From an uncultured bacterium (lineage in GTDB: Bacteria; Verrucomicrobiota; Kiritimatiellia; PWTM01): DNA of 55,107 nt. Shown here in pieces: positions 34,947-43,998 of the stretch. Each line of letters begins with the position of its first letter. Position 1 is the stretch's first letter. Below the pieces are notes generated by a model, which had not been told where the DNA came from, did not search any database, and saw nothing but the letters and a program-made list of their open reading frames with translations. The position numbers and the translations under genes are program-made. The DNA lies in contig CAACVY010000008.1 of the NCBI GenBank assembly GCA_900661335.1, forward strand, positions 1 through 55,107, read 5' to 3'.

Positions 34947-36079
34947 GGGCCTGTCTCCGTACGCAACCGTGGATCGAGTGCATCCCGTAGCGCATCGCCT
35001 AGGACGTTCGCGGGCAGCACGAGCCCCACCATCGCGACCAAGGCCGCGGTGAGCTTCCACCAAACGATGGGGTCCCGGGCCAGTTCCATTCGTGCATCGT
35101 TGATCATGCGGCCCCAGGAGTAGGTGTCCACACCCACGCCGATCCCCATGTAGGTCAGCGCAGCTTCGCTCAGCACACGCCCGGAGAACCCGAGCACCGA
35201 GGCGATGATCACCAAGTGCATCACGTTCGGCAACACATGCCGCCACAGAATTCGGCGACGGGGCACGCCCAACGCCACGGCGGCCAACACGAACTCCTGC
35301 TCGCGAAGCTTGAGCGTCTCACCGCGCACGATGCGGCACAGGGTGGTCCAGGTGGTGATTCCCATGATGGTACACAGCTGCGGCAGACCTCGGCCAAACA
35401 CGACCATGAACGCAATCACCAACAGAACCGTCGGGATGGAGGCCAGGACCGTGTAGATGTACTGTACGAGGTCGTCTACCCATCGGCCGACATAGCCGGC
35501 CACCATTCCCAGGAACAGCGCGAACGGGATAGCCAGCGCCGTGGCACCTACCCCCAAAATCATGGCGGTGCGAATACCTTTCAGCGCTTGGTAGAACACA
35601 TCTTCGCCCACGCGGTCCGTTCCGAGTGGATGGCAACCGGGATACTTCAACGGGGGATAGACCTTGCGGAGAACGCCATCGGGGCCGCGCACGAACTCCG
35701 CGCAAAACGCCCGCCGGGCCCACGGGGCAGAGTAGGTTTTTTCCCGCGCGGTGCGCCAGGGCGTGAGCAACAGATCGAGGAGCGTCACACCCTGGGCCTC
35801 GTAAATGACCTGGCCATCCGCCGATCGAAGCAATTGACCGTCCGGTCCACGGCGCGCTGGGTGCCCACCCACGCTGTCCAGCAAGGCCACGGCGGTGTAC
35901 GCGAGCAACACCCACGCCGAGATCACCACCCCGCGCCGTTCGCGCAGTTCGACCCAAGCGCGTTGCCAAAGCGCCGACGTACACATCCACCGCACCGCAA
36001 AGGGAATTGCGACCAGGATGGCCAGCACGACCGTGTTGGAGATCGCGTAACTTCCAAATCGGACCGGCCCGAGGTTCAT
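34943..36079 (-). CDS. DppC/OppC-type peptide ABC permease with periplasmic insertion
   Basis: The 378-residue inner-membrane protein has an N-terminal helix and a long hydrophilic insertion (about residues 75-165, including KVYPPLKYPGCHPLGTDRVGEDV). Five helices follow, with the permease EAA-like loop ETLKLREQEFVLAAVALGVPRRRILWRHVLPN. The insertion is well beyond the short periplasmic loop of E. coli DppC. The ATG at 36079 (MNLGPVRFG) overlaps the previous stop by ATGA, so a much longer in-frame reading to 36655 is rejected as overlap with the first permease. Confidence 0.9.
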   Translation of the reverse strand: MNLGPVRFGSYAISNTVVLAILVAIPFAVRWMCTSALWQRAWVELRERRGVVISAWVLLAYTAVALLDSVGGHPARRGPDGQLLRSADGQVIYEAQGVTLLDLLLTPWRTAREKTYSAPWARRAFCAEFVRGPDGVLRKVYPPLKYPGCHPLGTDRVGEDVFYQALKGIRTAMILGVGATALAIPFALFLGMVAGYVGRWVDDLVQYIYTVLASIPTVLLVIAFMVVFGRGLPQLCTIMGITTWTTLCRIVRGETLKLREQEFVLAAVALGVPRRRILWRHVLPNVMHLVIIASVLGFSGRVLSEAALTYMGIGVGVDTYSWGRMINDARMELARDPIVWWKLTAALVAMVGLVLPANVLGDALRDALDPRLRTETGP

Positions 36080-37056
36080 CCAAGCCGCACCCTCGGATCC
36101 GCCCACGTGTAGGCAAGATCCACCATCAGCAAGCCCGCCATGTACAGCAGCGTCCCCAAATACACCACGGCGCGCACCACCGCAAAGTCTTGCCGCTGGA
36201 TCGCGTCCAGCACATAGCTGCCTAGACCCGGAATGCCAAAGAAATTCTCCAGCAGCAGGTTGCCCATGACTAGGAACGGGATGGTCACGACCACCGAGGT
36301 CAGTATCGGGATGAGGGCGTTGCGCAGGATATGTCGAAGGAGCACCACCGGCTCGCTCACCCCCTTGGCCCGCGCCGTACGCACGTAGTCTTTCTGGGTC
36401 TCCTCCAACATGACAGTTCGGTTGAAGCGAACTTGTTGGCCGAACCCCGCCAGCACGCCGATGGCCACCGGCAACACGACGAACCGCCAACCATCGAGTC
36501 CCGGCGCGTAGCCAGAAAATGGGCACCAGCGCAACACGCGCGCGAACAAGTACTGGCCCCCAATGATGTAGAACAACGGGGAGACCGACATGAACGCCAC
36601 ACATAGAACCAACACGACACGATCCGCGATGCCGCCCCGACGGTAGGCCACCCACAATGCAGTGACCGTGGTCACCACAAACGACAGCAGAAACATGGGC
36701 ACCGTGACATGCAACGACGGCCCCATGCGAGTTCGAATGGCCTCGCCGATCGAGTGGTGGTCAAAATCGGACCTCCCAAAGTCCAGCCACAGCAGCGGCA
36801 TGCACTTTTGCCAGAAAATCGTTCGCGTGACGCGCTCGAGTCCATGGGCCTGGGCGTTCCACAGGCGCGGCAAGTCATATCCGTGCTCGCGTTTCCATGC
36901 TTCGATCGCCGCCGGATCGGCGTATCGGTCGCCCAGCACCGACCGGGCCATGCTGTCCGGAGTGTGCACGAAGAAAAACAGCACAAACGTGAGCAAATTC
37001 ACGCCCACGAGGATGGGAGCCATGTACAAGAACCGCCGGAACAAGTAGTTCAGCAC
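36076..37056 (-). CDS. DppB/OppB-type peptide ABC permease
   Basis: The 326-residue protein starts with the standard NYLFRRFLYMAPILVGVNLLTFVLFFF helix. It ends with FLVMGNLLLENFFGIPGLG, with the interaction loop VMLEETQKDYVRTARAKGVSE between. I propose a GTG start at 37056, because GGAG stands eight bases upstream, the protein then starts exactly like DppB, and it overlaps the binding-protein stop by seven bases (GTGCTGA). A longer frame to 37155 would lie inside the previous gene. Confidence 0.9.
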   Translation of the reverse strand: MLNYLFRRFLYMAPILVGVNLLTFVLFFFVHTPDSMARSVLGDRYADPAAIEAWKREHGYDLPRLWNAQAHGLERVTRTIFWQKCMPLLWLDFGRSDFDHHSIGEAIRTRMGPSLHVTVPMFLLSFVVTTVTALWVAYRRGGIADRVVLVLCVAFMSVSPLFYIIGGQYLFARVLRWCPFSGYAPGLDGWRFVVLPVAIGVLAGFGQQVRFNRTVMLEETQKDYVRTARAKGVSEPVVLLRHILRNALIPILTSVVVTIPFLVMGNLLLENFFGIPGLGSYVLDAIQRQDFAVVRAVVYLGTLLYMAGLLMVDLAYTWADPRVRLG

Positions 37057-39269
37057 GGCGCAATCTCCAAGTTCGACCTCCTCCCCCGCCAGTCCTTGAA
37101 TCGCCACGGTCGTGCGAACATCACGCCGCCGGCCATGAGAACCCACACCGGCCATCGAACCGGCCGGTTGTGCTCGATCTGGAACCGCAGGCGTCCGGGC
37201 ACATCCACACGATGGTACTTAAGCGAGTTATGCGTCATCTCGCGCGGTTTGCCGTTGTGATGCCAGCGATGACTCAGCAGGTAGAACACCGGATGCATGC
37301 CCCAACACATGGGCGCGTCCCGGCGAAGAATCTCCACCATGTTCGAGATCACCGTCACGCGATCCGGTCCATCCGCCATGCCTTCCATTTGCTCGAACAG
37401 CCGGTCGTATTCCGGGTTTTGATAGTTGGCGTAGTTGGCACCACTTGAACGCACTTTGGCGTTGGGCCCATAGAAGAGGAACAAAAAATTTTCCGGGTCG
37501 GGATAATCCGCGAACCACCCAAAGCGGAACAATTGAACGGCGCCTCGCTCCAGCTTATCGCGATAACGGCTGAGGTCGGTCCCCCGCTCGCCCAGCTCAA
37601 TTCCGAGCACCCGGAGACGCTGGCGCATCCATTCGAAAATCGAGACGAACTGTGGATCGCCACCGAACGCATGGTCCAAATACAGCACCAAGGGACGCCC
37701 ATCCGGGCCGCGACCTCCCGGCCAACCTGCTTCCGCCATCCACTGACGAGCGTCGTCCAGGGGACGTCGCCGAGGACGACGTTGCACGGGATCCCACTGG
37801 TCCACCCAGGAGTTCACACCCGCAGGACCCTCCACGTACCCCACGATGCCCGGCGGAATGGGCCCCTGCGCCACGCATCCTTGGCCGTTGAGAAAAATGT
37901 CGAGATACTCTTGGTAGTCCAACGCCACTGAAATCGCCCGGCGTAGCTTTGCCCGCGGTTCTTCCAAGCCCCCGACGACCGGGTCCGCCATGTTGAAACC
38001 TACGCCGTAGATGACGGAGCCGACCGACTGGTGCAATCGCACCCCCAGAGCTCGCAGGCGTTCGGACAGCACGGGTTCTCCGGCCTGCCCGAACTGGATC
38101 GTCTGTTCGAACACCTCAGGCGTGACATAGACCAGATCGTAGTAGCCCTGCAAGAACTTGTTCCACTGCGGGATGGTTTCCTTTTCCACCGCCAGCACGA
38201 CGCGGTCTAGCATGGGAATTGGGCGGCCCGCGTCGTCGAGAAATCCCTCCGTTCGATCCTCCTCGCTTCCTTCGGAAGGATAGCGCCCTCCGCGGTAGTA
38301 GGGGTTACGCTCCAACACGACTCGGCGGTCCGGATCGCATTCCCGCACATAAAACGGGCCGCTGCCGACCGGCCAACGATTCAAATCCATCTGGCGCTCC
38401 ACCAAGGCCGGCTCGGCATAGAACTCCAACGCCTCGTGCGGAATCGGCGCAAAGAAGTGCATCGCCATCCAATAGCGGATTTGTGGGTATTTCCGCTTCA
38501 GCACGATCCGAAACGTGGTGCCGTCGACCACTTCCACTCCCCGGCATGGGAAGGCGAGATAATCGAGGACGATCGGGCGCCGCCGCTCGTCCCATTCCGA
38601 GCCCAACGTACGGCGGCGAGCACGCTCAGCCTCCAACGCGCTGGCGATAGACCGTTGCAACTCCTCGAAGTCGAGGATGGCACGGCGGAGCGTCGGAAAG
38701 ATCGGGCAAGGTAGACGCGGATCGGCGAGTCGGCGAATCCCGCGCACAAAATCCTCTGCGGTGACTTGCCGGGTTCCCAGCTCAGGGAAGTCGTAGGGAG
38801 TTCGAATCCCCTGCAACTTCGTCGCATCGAGGTCCCGATAGCGAGGCGTTCCATCGGCATGGGTCGCAAAACAAGGGTGCGGGGCGTACAACATGCTGGG
38901 GCGAATCCGGACAAGGTACTCCGCCGTAGCCACGCGATCTGGTGGCGGGTCGCCTTGGAGAATTTGACCCGAGGCATCTCGGTACACCGGAACCGCGATC
39001 TCCTCGGCTGCCAGCGGCTGGAGGCGATATGGACGAAGCAAGTGGTGATATTCGTAGGGCGGTTCGTAGACGTTATCGACGACCTCCGCTTCGTGGGTGT
39101 AGTACGAGGTAGCGGGATCGAGCTTGTTGACCGGCGCGGAAATCGCCATGAAGAGCGTGTTAGATTCTGTTTCGCCGGCCGGCCAGGGCGAATTGGAGCA
39201 CTGGGAGGAGAGAAGAAGGGCAAGACCTCCCACCCACAGCACGGATCCCAGTATCGAGTACCATCTCAT
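37050..39269 (-). CDS. Family 5 extracellular solute-binding lipoprotein (peptide type)
   Basis: The 739-residue protein is larger than the usual 500-550 residues for DppA/OppA. Its N-terminus (ILGSVLWVGGLALLLSSQCSNSP) looks like a lipoprotein signal with Cys24, though Gln before the Cys is unusual. Family blocks are LDPATSYYTHEAEVVDNVYEP, TAEDFVRGIRRLADP, VGSGPFYVRECDPDRRVVLERNPYY and RRAISVALDYQEYLD. It would capture peptides or other ligands outside the inner membrane. It is the first gene of the operon SBP-permease-permease-ATPase fusion. The ATG at 39269 is the only suitable start before the signal. Confidence 0.9.
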   Translation of the reverse strand: MRWYSILGSVLWVGGLALLLSSQCSNSPWPAGETESNTLFMAISAPVNKLDPATSYYTHEAEVVDNVYEPPYEYHHLLRPYRLQPLAAEEIAVPVYRDASGQILQGDPPPDRVATAEYLVRIRPSMLYAPHPCFATHADGTPRYRDLDATKLQGIRTPYDFPELGTRQVTAEDFVRGIRRLADPRLPCPIFPTLRRAILDFEELQRSIASALEAERARRRTLGSEWDERRRPIVLDYLAFPCRGVEVVDGTTFRIVLKRKYPQIRYWMAMHFFAPIPHEALEFYAEPALVERQMDLNRWPVGSGPFYVRECDPDRRVVLERNPYYRGGRYPSEGSEEDRTEGFLDDAGRPIPMLDRVVLAVEKETIPQWNKFLQGYYDLVYVTPEVFEQTIQFGQAGEPVLSERLRALGVRLHQSVGSVIYGVGFNMADPVVGGLEEPRAKLRRAISVALDYQEYLDIFLNGQGCVAQGPIPPGIVGYVEGPAGVNSWVDQWDPVQRRPRRRPLDDARQWMAEAGWPGGRGPDGRPLVLYLDHAFGGDPQFVSIFEWMRQRLRVLGIELGERGTDLSRYRDKLERGAVQLFRFGWFADYPDPENFLFLFYGPNAKVRSSGANYANYQNPEYDRLFEQMEGMADGPDRVTVISNMVEILRRDAPMCWGMHPVFYLLSHRWHHNGKPREMTHNSLKYHRVDVPGRLRFQIEHNRPVRWPVWVLMAGGVMFARPWRFKDWRGRRSNLEIAPC

Positions 39270-39464
39270 GCGCCGGTGTGGAAAGACCTAGAGCGAACCG
39301 CTTATAGCACGGTCCGACCATGGATCAAGTCGATCGGTGGGCCGTGGCTCCCGATCGGCCGGGTCCCATGCTCTTGCCGAAGCGGGAACGTGAGCGCACG
39401 CGCGCCCCAGGGTGACCGGGACCCCGCGGACGCGAGGTTGGTCGTGGACCATCCCCGAAACAGC

Positions 39465-39488
39465 GCGGGCCCCGACGTCGGGGCCCGC
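39465..39488 (-). terminator. Perfect 24-bp palindrome after the TonB-like/cyclase-repeat gene
   Basis: GCGGGCCCCGAC and its exact complement GTCGGGGCCCGC form a 12-bp stem with no loop at the centre; in RNA about 10 bp would pair around a 4-nt loop. It begins 38 bp after the minus-strand stop at 39526 and is followed by GCTGTTTCGG, a weak T run. An intrinsic terminator is likely. Confidence 0.6.
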
Positions 39489-39525
39489 CAAGTTCGCTTT
39501 GGGTCTTCTCGTTCGGATTGATGAC

Positions 39526-41019
39526 CTAGATCACTTCGACCACCACATCGTCCTTGGACTTCTCCGTCGGCTTTTCTTCCGTCGCGATGGGCTGATAGGT
39601 AGGCAGCAAGCGGTAATAGACCATCAAGCTCAGGGCGCCGAACGTCGTGCCATACACAGGCCCATAGTCTTTTTCTGCCTTGCCCGTCGACACCCAGCTG
39701 CCGTCATCGTTCTGGGCCTGGACCATTTCCTTCGCGAACGCGTTATTCCATTTCTCCCATGCCGCCTTCCCCTTGTGGAACATCGCTTGGGTGATGTAGT
39801 ACCACGCATAGAGCGGACGCTCTGTTCCCGCGGGTTGCTGGTAGTTCGGCAACTCTCCAGCCTCCAATGTCTCCAATGCCCCTTGCACCTCCGGCGACGA
39901 CGCGTGCCCCAACAGTTGCAAGCACAGCGTCCCAATTCCCGTGCACGCCAACGTCGGATTGCTCCCCTCCGCCTTCCCGGGTTGCGGAGCATACCGGAAT
40001 TTCTTCTGTTCCGGAATGTAGTTCATCTTGAACCCCTCGGCCACTTTTTTCATCGCGTCCGCTAGGGCCGGCACGTCCGCTCCTGCAATGTACGCGGCCT
40101 TCATGGCTTGCGCCTGCCACCCCGCCACCGACGTGTCACGACGGCCGTTTTTCTCGTAGTTGTAGGTGAACGCGCCCGTGTCCTGCATCCCATTGATGAT
40201 CCGCTGGATTCCCTTCTCCATCGCTGCGCGCAACGCTGGAATCCGTGTAAGCGCATACGCCTCGGAAATCGCGTAGACTGCGATGCCGTTGGCATAAGAG
40301 TTGCCATCGAACGAGCCGTCGTCCTTCTGCTTGCTCAGCAGGAACTTGATGGCACGGTCGACGGTGGGCCCATAGCGTTCAGAGGTCGCCGGAGTTTCCC
40401 CATGCGCCAAAAAGCATAGCAGCCCCAGCCCTGTCATGGCCACTGCATTTTTGGCCCCGCCATCTCCCGTCCACGACCCATCCTCGTTCTGGTGATTCTT
40501 CAACCACTCCAGCGCCTTGATTACCGCAGCCTCTGTGGCCGCGCCGTAGCGCTTATTGTACTTGCTCAGCGCGCTCATCCGCCCCTGAGCAGTCCGACCG
40601 GCATAAAGCCCTTTCATGATCAGTGGGCTCTGCGCGTCGGACGCAATGTCCAGCGCGGCCAGTTGGTCAGGGGACTGAGTTCCCGCCACTTCGGTGTTGA
40701 CCTCGGGCGTGGGCTCCGCCACCACTTGGGCTTCTGGAGGCTTGATGTCGACCTCCACTTCCTTGATCTGTTCGAGCTCTTTCTTGAACTCTTCGAGCTT
40801 CGACTGCTCGGGCTCAATGACCTGGACCTCAATGTCGGCCTTCTCAATCTTTTCCGGGATCAGAACCAGGTTAATCAGGAAAATCACGATAATAATGTGA
40901 AGGACCACCGACCCCGTCGGACCCCACACATGGTCCAGAATCATCTGCAAGCGCGGATCCAAGCGCCGCCGCGGCGTCTCTTTCGCCGTCGTCACTTCCG
41001 GTTTCGTTTCCTCTGTCAT
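39526..41019 (-). CDS. TonB-like membrane protein with squalene-cyclase-like (QW-repeat) domain
   Basis: The 497-residue protein has a basic cytoplasmic N-terminus (1-35) and one helix (37-53) starting SVVLH, i.e. an SxxxH pair as in TonB. A charged Pro/Glu linker (55-115) follows, then a C-terminal alpha/alpha-toroid domain with repeated QW-type motifs HQNEDGSW, KQKDDGSF and QNDDGSW. Squalene-cyclase catalytic Asp-rich motifs are not seen, so ligand or peptide binding is more likely than cyclisation. The start at 41019 has GGAG eight bases upstream. An ATG at 41109 also has one, but the predicted promoter would leave it at the message end. It is divergent from, and homologous in helix and toroid to, the anti-sigma fusion at 42236. 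No ExbB/ExbD is in the window. Confidence 0.8.
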   Translation of the reverse strand: MTEETKPEVTTAKETPRRRLDPRLQMILDHVWGPTGSVVLHIIIVIFLINLVLIPEKIEKADIEVQVIEPEQSKLEEFKKELEQIKEVEVDIKPPEAQVVAEPTPEVNTEVAGTQSPDQLAALDIASDAQSPLIMKGLYAGRTAQGRMSALSKYNKRYGAATEAAVIKALEWLKNHQNEDGSWTGDGGAKNAVAMTGLGLLCFLAHGETPATSERYGPTVDRAIKFLLSKQKDDGSFDGNSYANGIAVYAISEAYALTRIPALRAAMEKGIQRIINGMQDTGAFTYNYEKNGRRDTSVAGWQAQAMKAAYIAGADVPALADAMKKVAEGFKMNYIPEQKKFRYAPQPGKAEGSNPTLACTGIGTLCLQLLGHASSPEVQGALETLEAGELPNYQQPAGTERPLYAWYYITQAMFHKGKAAWEKWNNAFAKEMVQAQNDDGSWVSTGKAEKDYGPVYGTTFGALSLMVYYRLLPTYQPIATEEKPTEKSKDDVVVEVI

Positions 41020-41702
41020 GGCCGTCACTCCTTTCCTCACCACCTCTTCCTTCGAGTCGGCGGAGTTGGACACTCCACCTCCGCCGCTGGTCGGAGAGGC
41101 ACGGCGCATCGTCAGATCTCCTATCTTATATCGAGCCCACAGGTTTTACCAATCCCACCTACCTGCCCGGAGCGAACCCTGTGACACAATCTGGGCCGCA
41201 GGAGAAGAAAGATCCGAGCCCATACTTCATGGCTGCCTGGAATCGGCCCTTCATGCCGCGATGTGGTCGCCTGAACGAGTTGATCGTCCAGAGTCTATCC
41301 CGCAGGCATCTGGGAACGTCCCTCGCCGCCGGCAGAGCGTTTGGTTCCACCCGGCCCCGGGAGTTCGGGCGCCTCGGTCGAGGGATTCGTTCTCCCAGTC
41401 CTTCTCTACTCAGGGCGAGGGTTTCCATGTTCCAACGGTCCAGGCTTGCCGAGGCCCCGGCCAGGCGGGTCCCCCCCGAGGGCCGGCCAGGCGGGAATTA
41501 GGACCGCGGCACAGAGACGCCGCAGGTTTTCGTGTCCGAACGCGGGCCAGGACGCCAGGTGCAGCGGTGCCCGCGAGGGCCAACGACACTCGCCCACGAG
41601 CTGGAGTTTTGAAACAATCTAGGCCAGGCCTGCGATGTGACGTGTCGTGGGTCTGGCCGGATGCGATGAGTCCAACATCGGATCGTTGAAGGAAGAAGTG
41701 GT
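41020..41702. other. 683-bp divergent control region
   Basis: This region separates the TonB-like/cyclase-repeat gene (minus) from the sigma-factor gene (plus). It contains the minus-strand promoter at 41125-41152 and a 13-bp direct repeat CCGGCCAGGCGGG at 41457 and 41483. I could not fix an ECF-type promoter. No gene is supported. Confidence 0.5.
41125..41152 (-). promoter_or_regulatory. Promoter of the TonB-like/cyclase-repeat gene
   Basis: On the minus strand TTGGTA (41152-41147) and TATAAG (41130-41125) are separated by 16 bp. The start of transcription near 41118 gives a leader of about 100 nt to the ATG at 41019. Confidence 0.5.
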
Positions 41703-42239
41703 GTGATCGAAGCTGCGGACCAGCACGAGCGGTTCTTGTCATATTTTTTGGCACACCAGTCGGAGATTGAGGCCGTGATCGGTGCATTCGTACGCGACTG
41801 GCATGCGCGGCAGGACCTTCTTCAGGAAGTGGCACTGGTACTTTGGCAAAAGTTCGGCGAGTACGACGCATCGCGCCCCTTCGGTGCATGGGCGCGAGGA
41901 ATTACCGTGAAAAAGGTGATGCAGTGGTTCGCGAAGCAACACCGGGCACCCTCGCCGTTATCGCCGGAAACGATTGAGGCGGTGCTCGCCGCATTCGACG
42001 AAACGGCGCCGGACCCGGACGAGGCACGGCAGAGGGAGGCGGCGCTTGCCGAATGCTTGGAAACGCTGCCTGAAAAGTCGCGTCGCCTCGTCCGAATGCG
42101 CTACGAGGAACGACGGACCCTGGAAGAAATCGCACAGACCATCGCGAGCACCTTGGACGCTGTGAACAAAGCGTTGTCACGAATTCGCCGAGCACTTCGG
42201 TCTTGTATCGAGGAGCGATTGGCAGAGGTCGAACCATGA
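41703..42239 (+). CDS. ECF-type RNA polymerase sigma factor
   Basis: The 178-residue protein has sigma region 2 (RQDLLQEVALVLWQKFGEYD, then FGAWARGITVKKV) and region 4 (LPEKSRRLVRMRYEERRTLEEIAQ, then DAVNKALSRIRRALRSC). There is no region 3, as in ECF factors. It resembles the planctomycete/verrucomicrobial ECF group that opens with FLSYFLAHQSEIEAVI. The GTG start at 41703 has AAGGAAGAAG upstream and fits the family N-terminus. Its stop overlaps the next gene by ATGA, so the two proteins are made together, as expected for a sigma factor and its regulator. Confidence 0.92.
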   Translation: MIEAADQHERFLSYFLAHQSEIEAVIGAFVRDWHARQDLLQEVALVLWQKFGEYDASRPFGAWARGITVKKVMQWFAKQHRAPSPLSPETIEAVLAAFDETAPDPDEARQREAALAECLETLPEKSRRLVRMRYEERRTLEEIAQTIASTLDAVNKALSRIRRALRSCIEERLAEVEP

Positions 42240-43867
42240 TCGCGCCGATGAATGAATGGGATGAGCTGGTCGACCGGTACCTGGATGGCATTGCATCGTC
42301 CGAAGACCTGGACCGGTTGCAGACTCTCCTGCGCAGTGACCCGGGGTTCGCCCGACGGTTCGCCGACGCGGTTCGATTGGACCAGTATCTGTGGCGACAT
42401 TTCGCGGTGACTCGAAGCCCTGCCAGCGAAGCACCGCGATTGCGTCGAGCGCCTGTCATAAGCCGTTGGGCTCGCCGGATCGAACACTGGTGGGGACCTG
42501 CCGTCGCCGTCGCGTTGCACATCGCACTGATCGGGGTATTGATCCGTTGGGTAGTATGGCCGTCGCCGCGAGGAGAGTCCGGAGTGGACGTGGTCATGAT
42601 GGAACCGACGCCGGCACCTACTCTCGACCAGCCGCCCGAGCCCATGGGCCCACGCGCCCCATGGGCTGGAGCGGACACCGGACAGTGGACGCCGGCTACG
42701 AGCGCCTCAGCGCCAGCCGGCGAGATCTCGGCCCCGGAGATGCCTGACGGGATCGCCGCGCAACCCGTGCTACCCGAGCGCCCATTGATGCCGGCGGTGA
42801 CGGTCCCTGGTCACTGGCTCACGCGACATCGGTATCCGGCAGCTCGGCGCGCTTGGTTCGCACGTCTGGGACCCTGGGCCAGCGAGGCCGACCAAGTCGC
42901 GGCCGATGCACTCACACGGCTAGTAGCTCGACAAAGTTCCGATGGCGCATGGCGGGAAGACGGCATCCATCCGCGAGCGCTCACGAGCATGGCGGTTCTG
43001 GCCCTGCTAGCCCACGGGGAACACCCGGACACATCGGCTCAGCGAACTGGAATTCGGAAAGGCCTCGACTATTTGCTCAATTCCGATGAGGGGCGCGGGA
43101 CCAGCGATCTGCGAACGCGCGCGCTCGAATTACTTGCGGTGGCCGATGCCGCCGCAGTGCTGCGACGGCCAGGTTGTTGGACCGCCGCCGAGGAGCGTGG
43201 TGCGAGTTTGTTATCCCAAGCACTACCGGACGGTGGCTGGGGCTGGTCCGAGCGCGAAGCCGATCCCGTCCTCACGGCATGGTGTGTATCCGCCTTAGCC
43301 GTGTGGCATGCGCTCGGCGCGGGCGACGCTCGGAGCCGGGCAGCGGTGGCTCGCGCTGCGGATGCGATGGATCGGGCGCTGCAGCCAGCTGCAGGAACAC
43401 TCTACTATCCACCGGCAGAAGGCCGTGCGTATCAGCGCTGGGCTCGTACCGCCGGAGCGGTGTTGACGCTGCAATTGGCCGGGCATCAGGGCGTGCGCGT
43501 GCAACGGGGTCTCCGCGCACTCAGCGGGATGCCCGCCGCTTGGCCGCGGACCGACGGCGGCTCGCTGGAAGCGATTTTGCTAGCCACGCACGCGTACTAT
43601 AACGAAGGCGGGCCTATTTGGTTGGACTGGATACGACGGCTTGCCCCAGCCATTTGCCACGCCCGGCAAGAGGATGGAATGTGGAGCACCTCCGGCCGCT
43701 CTTCGATCCGAGACACTGCTCTCGCCGTGCTGATCCTCGAAACTCCTTACCGCTATCCGCCGGCACGAGAATGGCCACTGGCCTGGGCGATCCCAGACTC
43801 GCCCGCCGCCGCACTGATGGCGTATGCGAGTTGGGCTCCAAATCCGTCCTCTGCGTGCATCCCTTGA
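42236..43867 (+). CDS. Anti-sigma-like membrane protein fused to a squalene-cyclase-like (QW-repeat) domain
   Basis: The 543-residue product has three parts. Residues 1-60 (WDELVDRYLDGIASSEDLDRLQ) resemble the cytoplasmic N-terminus of FecR-like anti-sigma proteins, with no zinc cysteines. A helix at 87-108 contains WGPAVAVALHIALIG. An Ala/Pro linker and an extracytoplasmic toroid from about 205 onward carry QW-like motifs (RQSSDGAW, ALPDGGW, RQEDGMW). The helix region aligns with WGPTGSVVLHIIIVI of the divergent gene. I infer that the toroid senses something outside and controls release of the upstream ECF factor. Catalysis is not supported. The ATG overlaps the sigma stop. Confidence 0.78.
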   Translation: MIAPMNEWDELVDRYLDGIASSEDLDRLQTLLRSDPGFARRFADAVRLDQYLWRHFAVTRSPASEAPRLRRAPVISRWARRIEHWWGPAVAVALHIALIGVLIRWVVWPSPRGESGVDVVMMEPTPAPTLDQPPEPMGPRAPWAGADTGQWTPATSASAPAGEISAPEMPDGIAAQPVLPERPLMPAVTVPGHWLTRHRYPAARRAWFARLGPWASEADQVAADALTRLVARQSSDGAWREDGIHPRALTSMAVLALLAHGEHPDTSAQRTGIRKGLDYLLNSDEGRGTSDLRTRALELLAVADAAAVLRRPGCWTAAEERGASLLSQALPDGGWGWSEREADPVLTAWCVSALAVWHALGAGDARSRAAVARAADAMDRALQPAAGTLYYPPAEGRAYQRWARTAGAVLTLQLAGHQGVRVQRGLRALSGMPAAWPRTDGGSLEAILLATHAYYNEGGPIWLDWIRRLAPAICHARQEDGMWSTSGRSSIRDTALAVLILETPYRYPPAREWPLAWAIPDSPAAALMAYASWAPNPSSACIP

Positions 43868-43911
43868 GCGAAGCCGCGAACCGATTGGGCCCACGTGCGC
43901 GCCACAAACGC

Positions 43912-43987
43912 TGGAGCCAGCTGCCGGGGTCGAACCGGCGACCTGCTGATTACAAATCAGCTGCTCTGCCAACTGAGCTAAGCTGGC
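43912..43987 (-). tRNA. tRNA-Thr(TGT)
   Basis: The 76-nt gene has acceptor stem GCCAGCT/AGCTGGC, discriminator T, encoded CCA, a normal D arm and T arm, and anticodon loop TTTGTAA giving TGT. It lies 45 bp after the anti-sigma fusion gene, on the other strand. Confidence 0.95.
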
Positions 43988-43998
43988 TCCGTCAAGGA

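Noticed and set aside
34943-36655. 570-residue permease starting at 36655
   Set aside because: The added part lies inside the upstream permease gene in another frame; ATGA at 36076-36079 gives the proper start.
39526-43867. True squalene/hopene cyclases
   Set aside because: QW-like repeats are present but the catalytic Asp-rich motif is not, and both proteins are single-helix anchored with long linkers.
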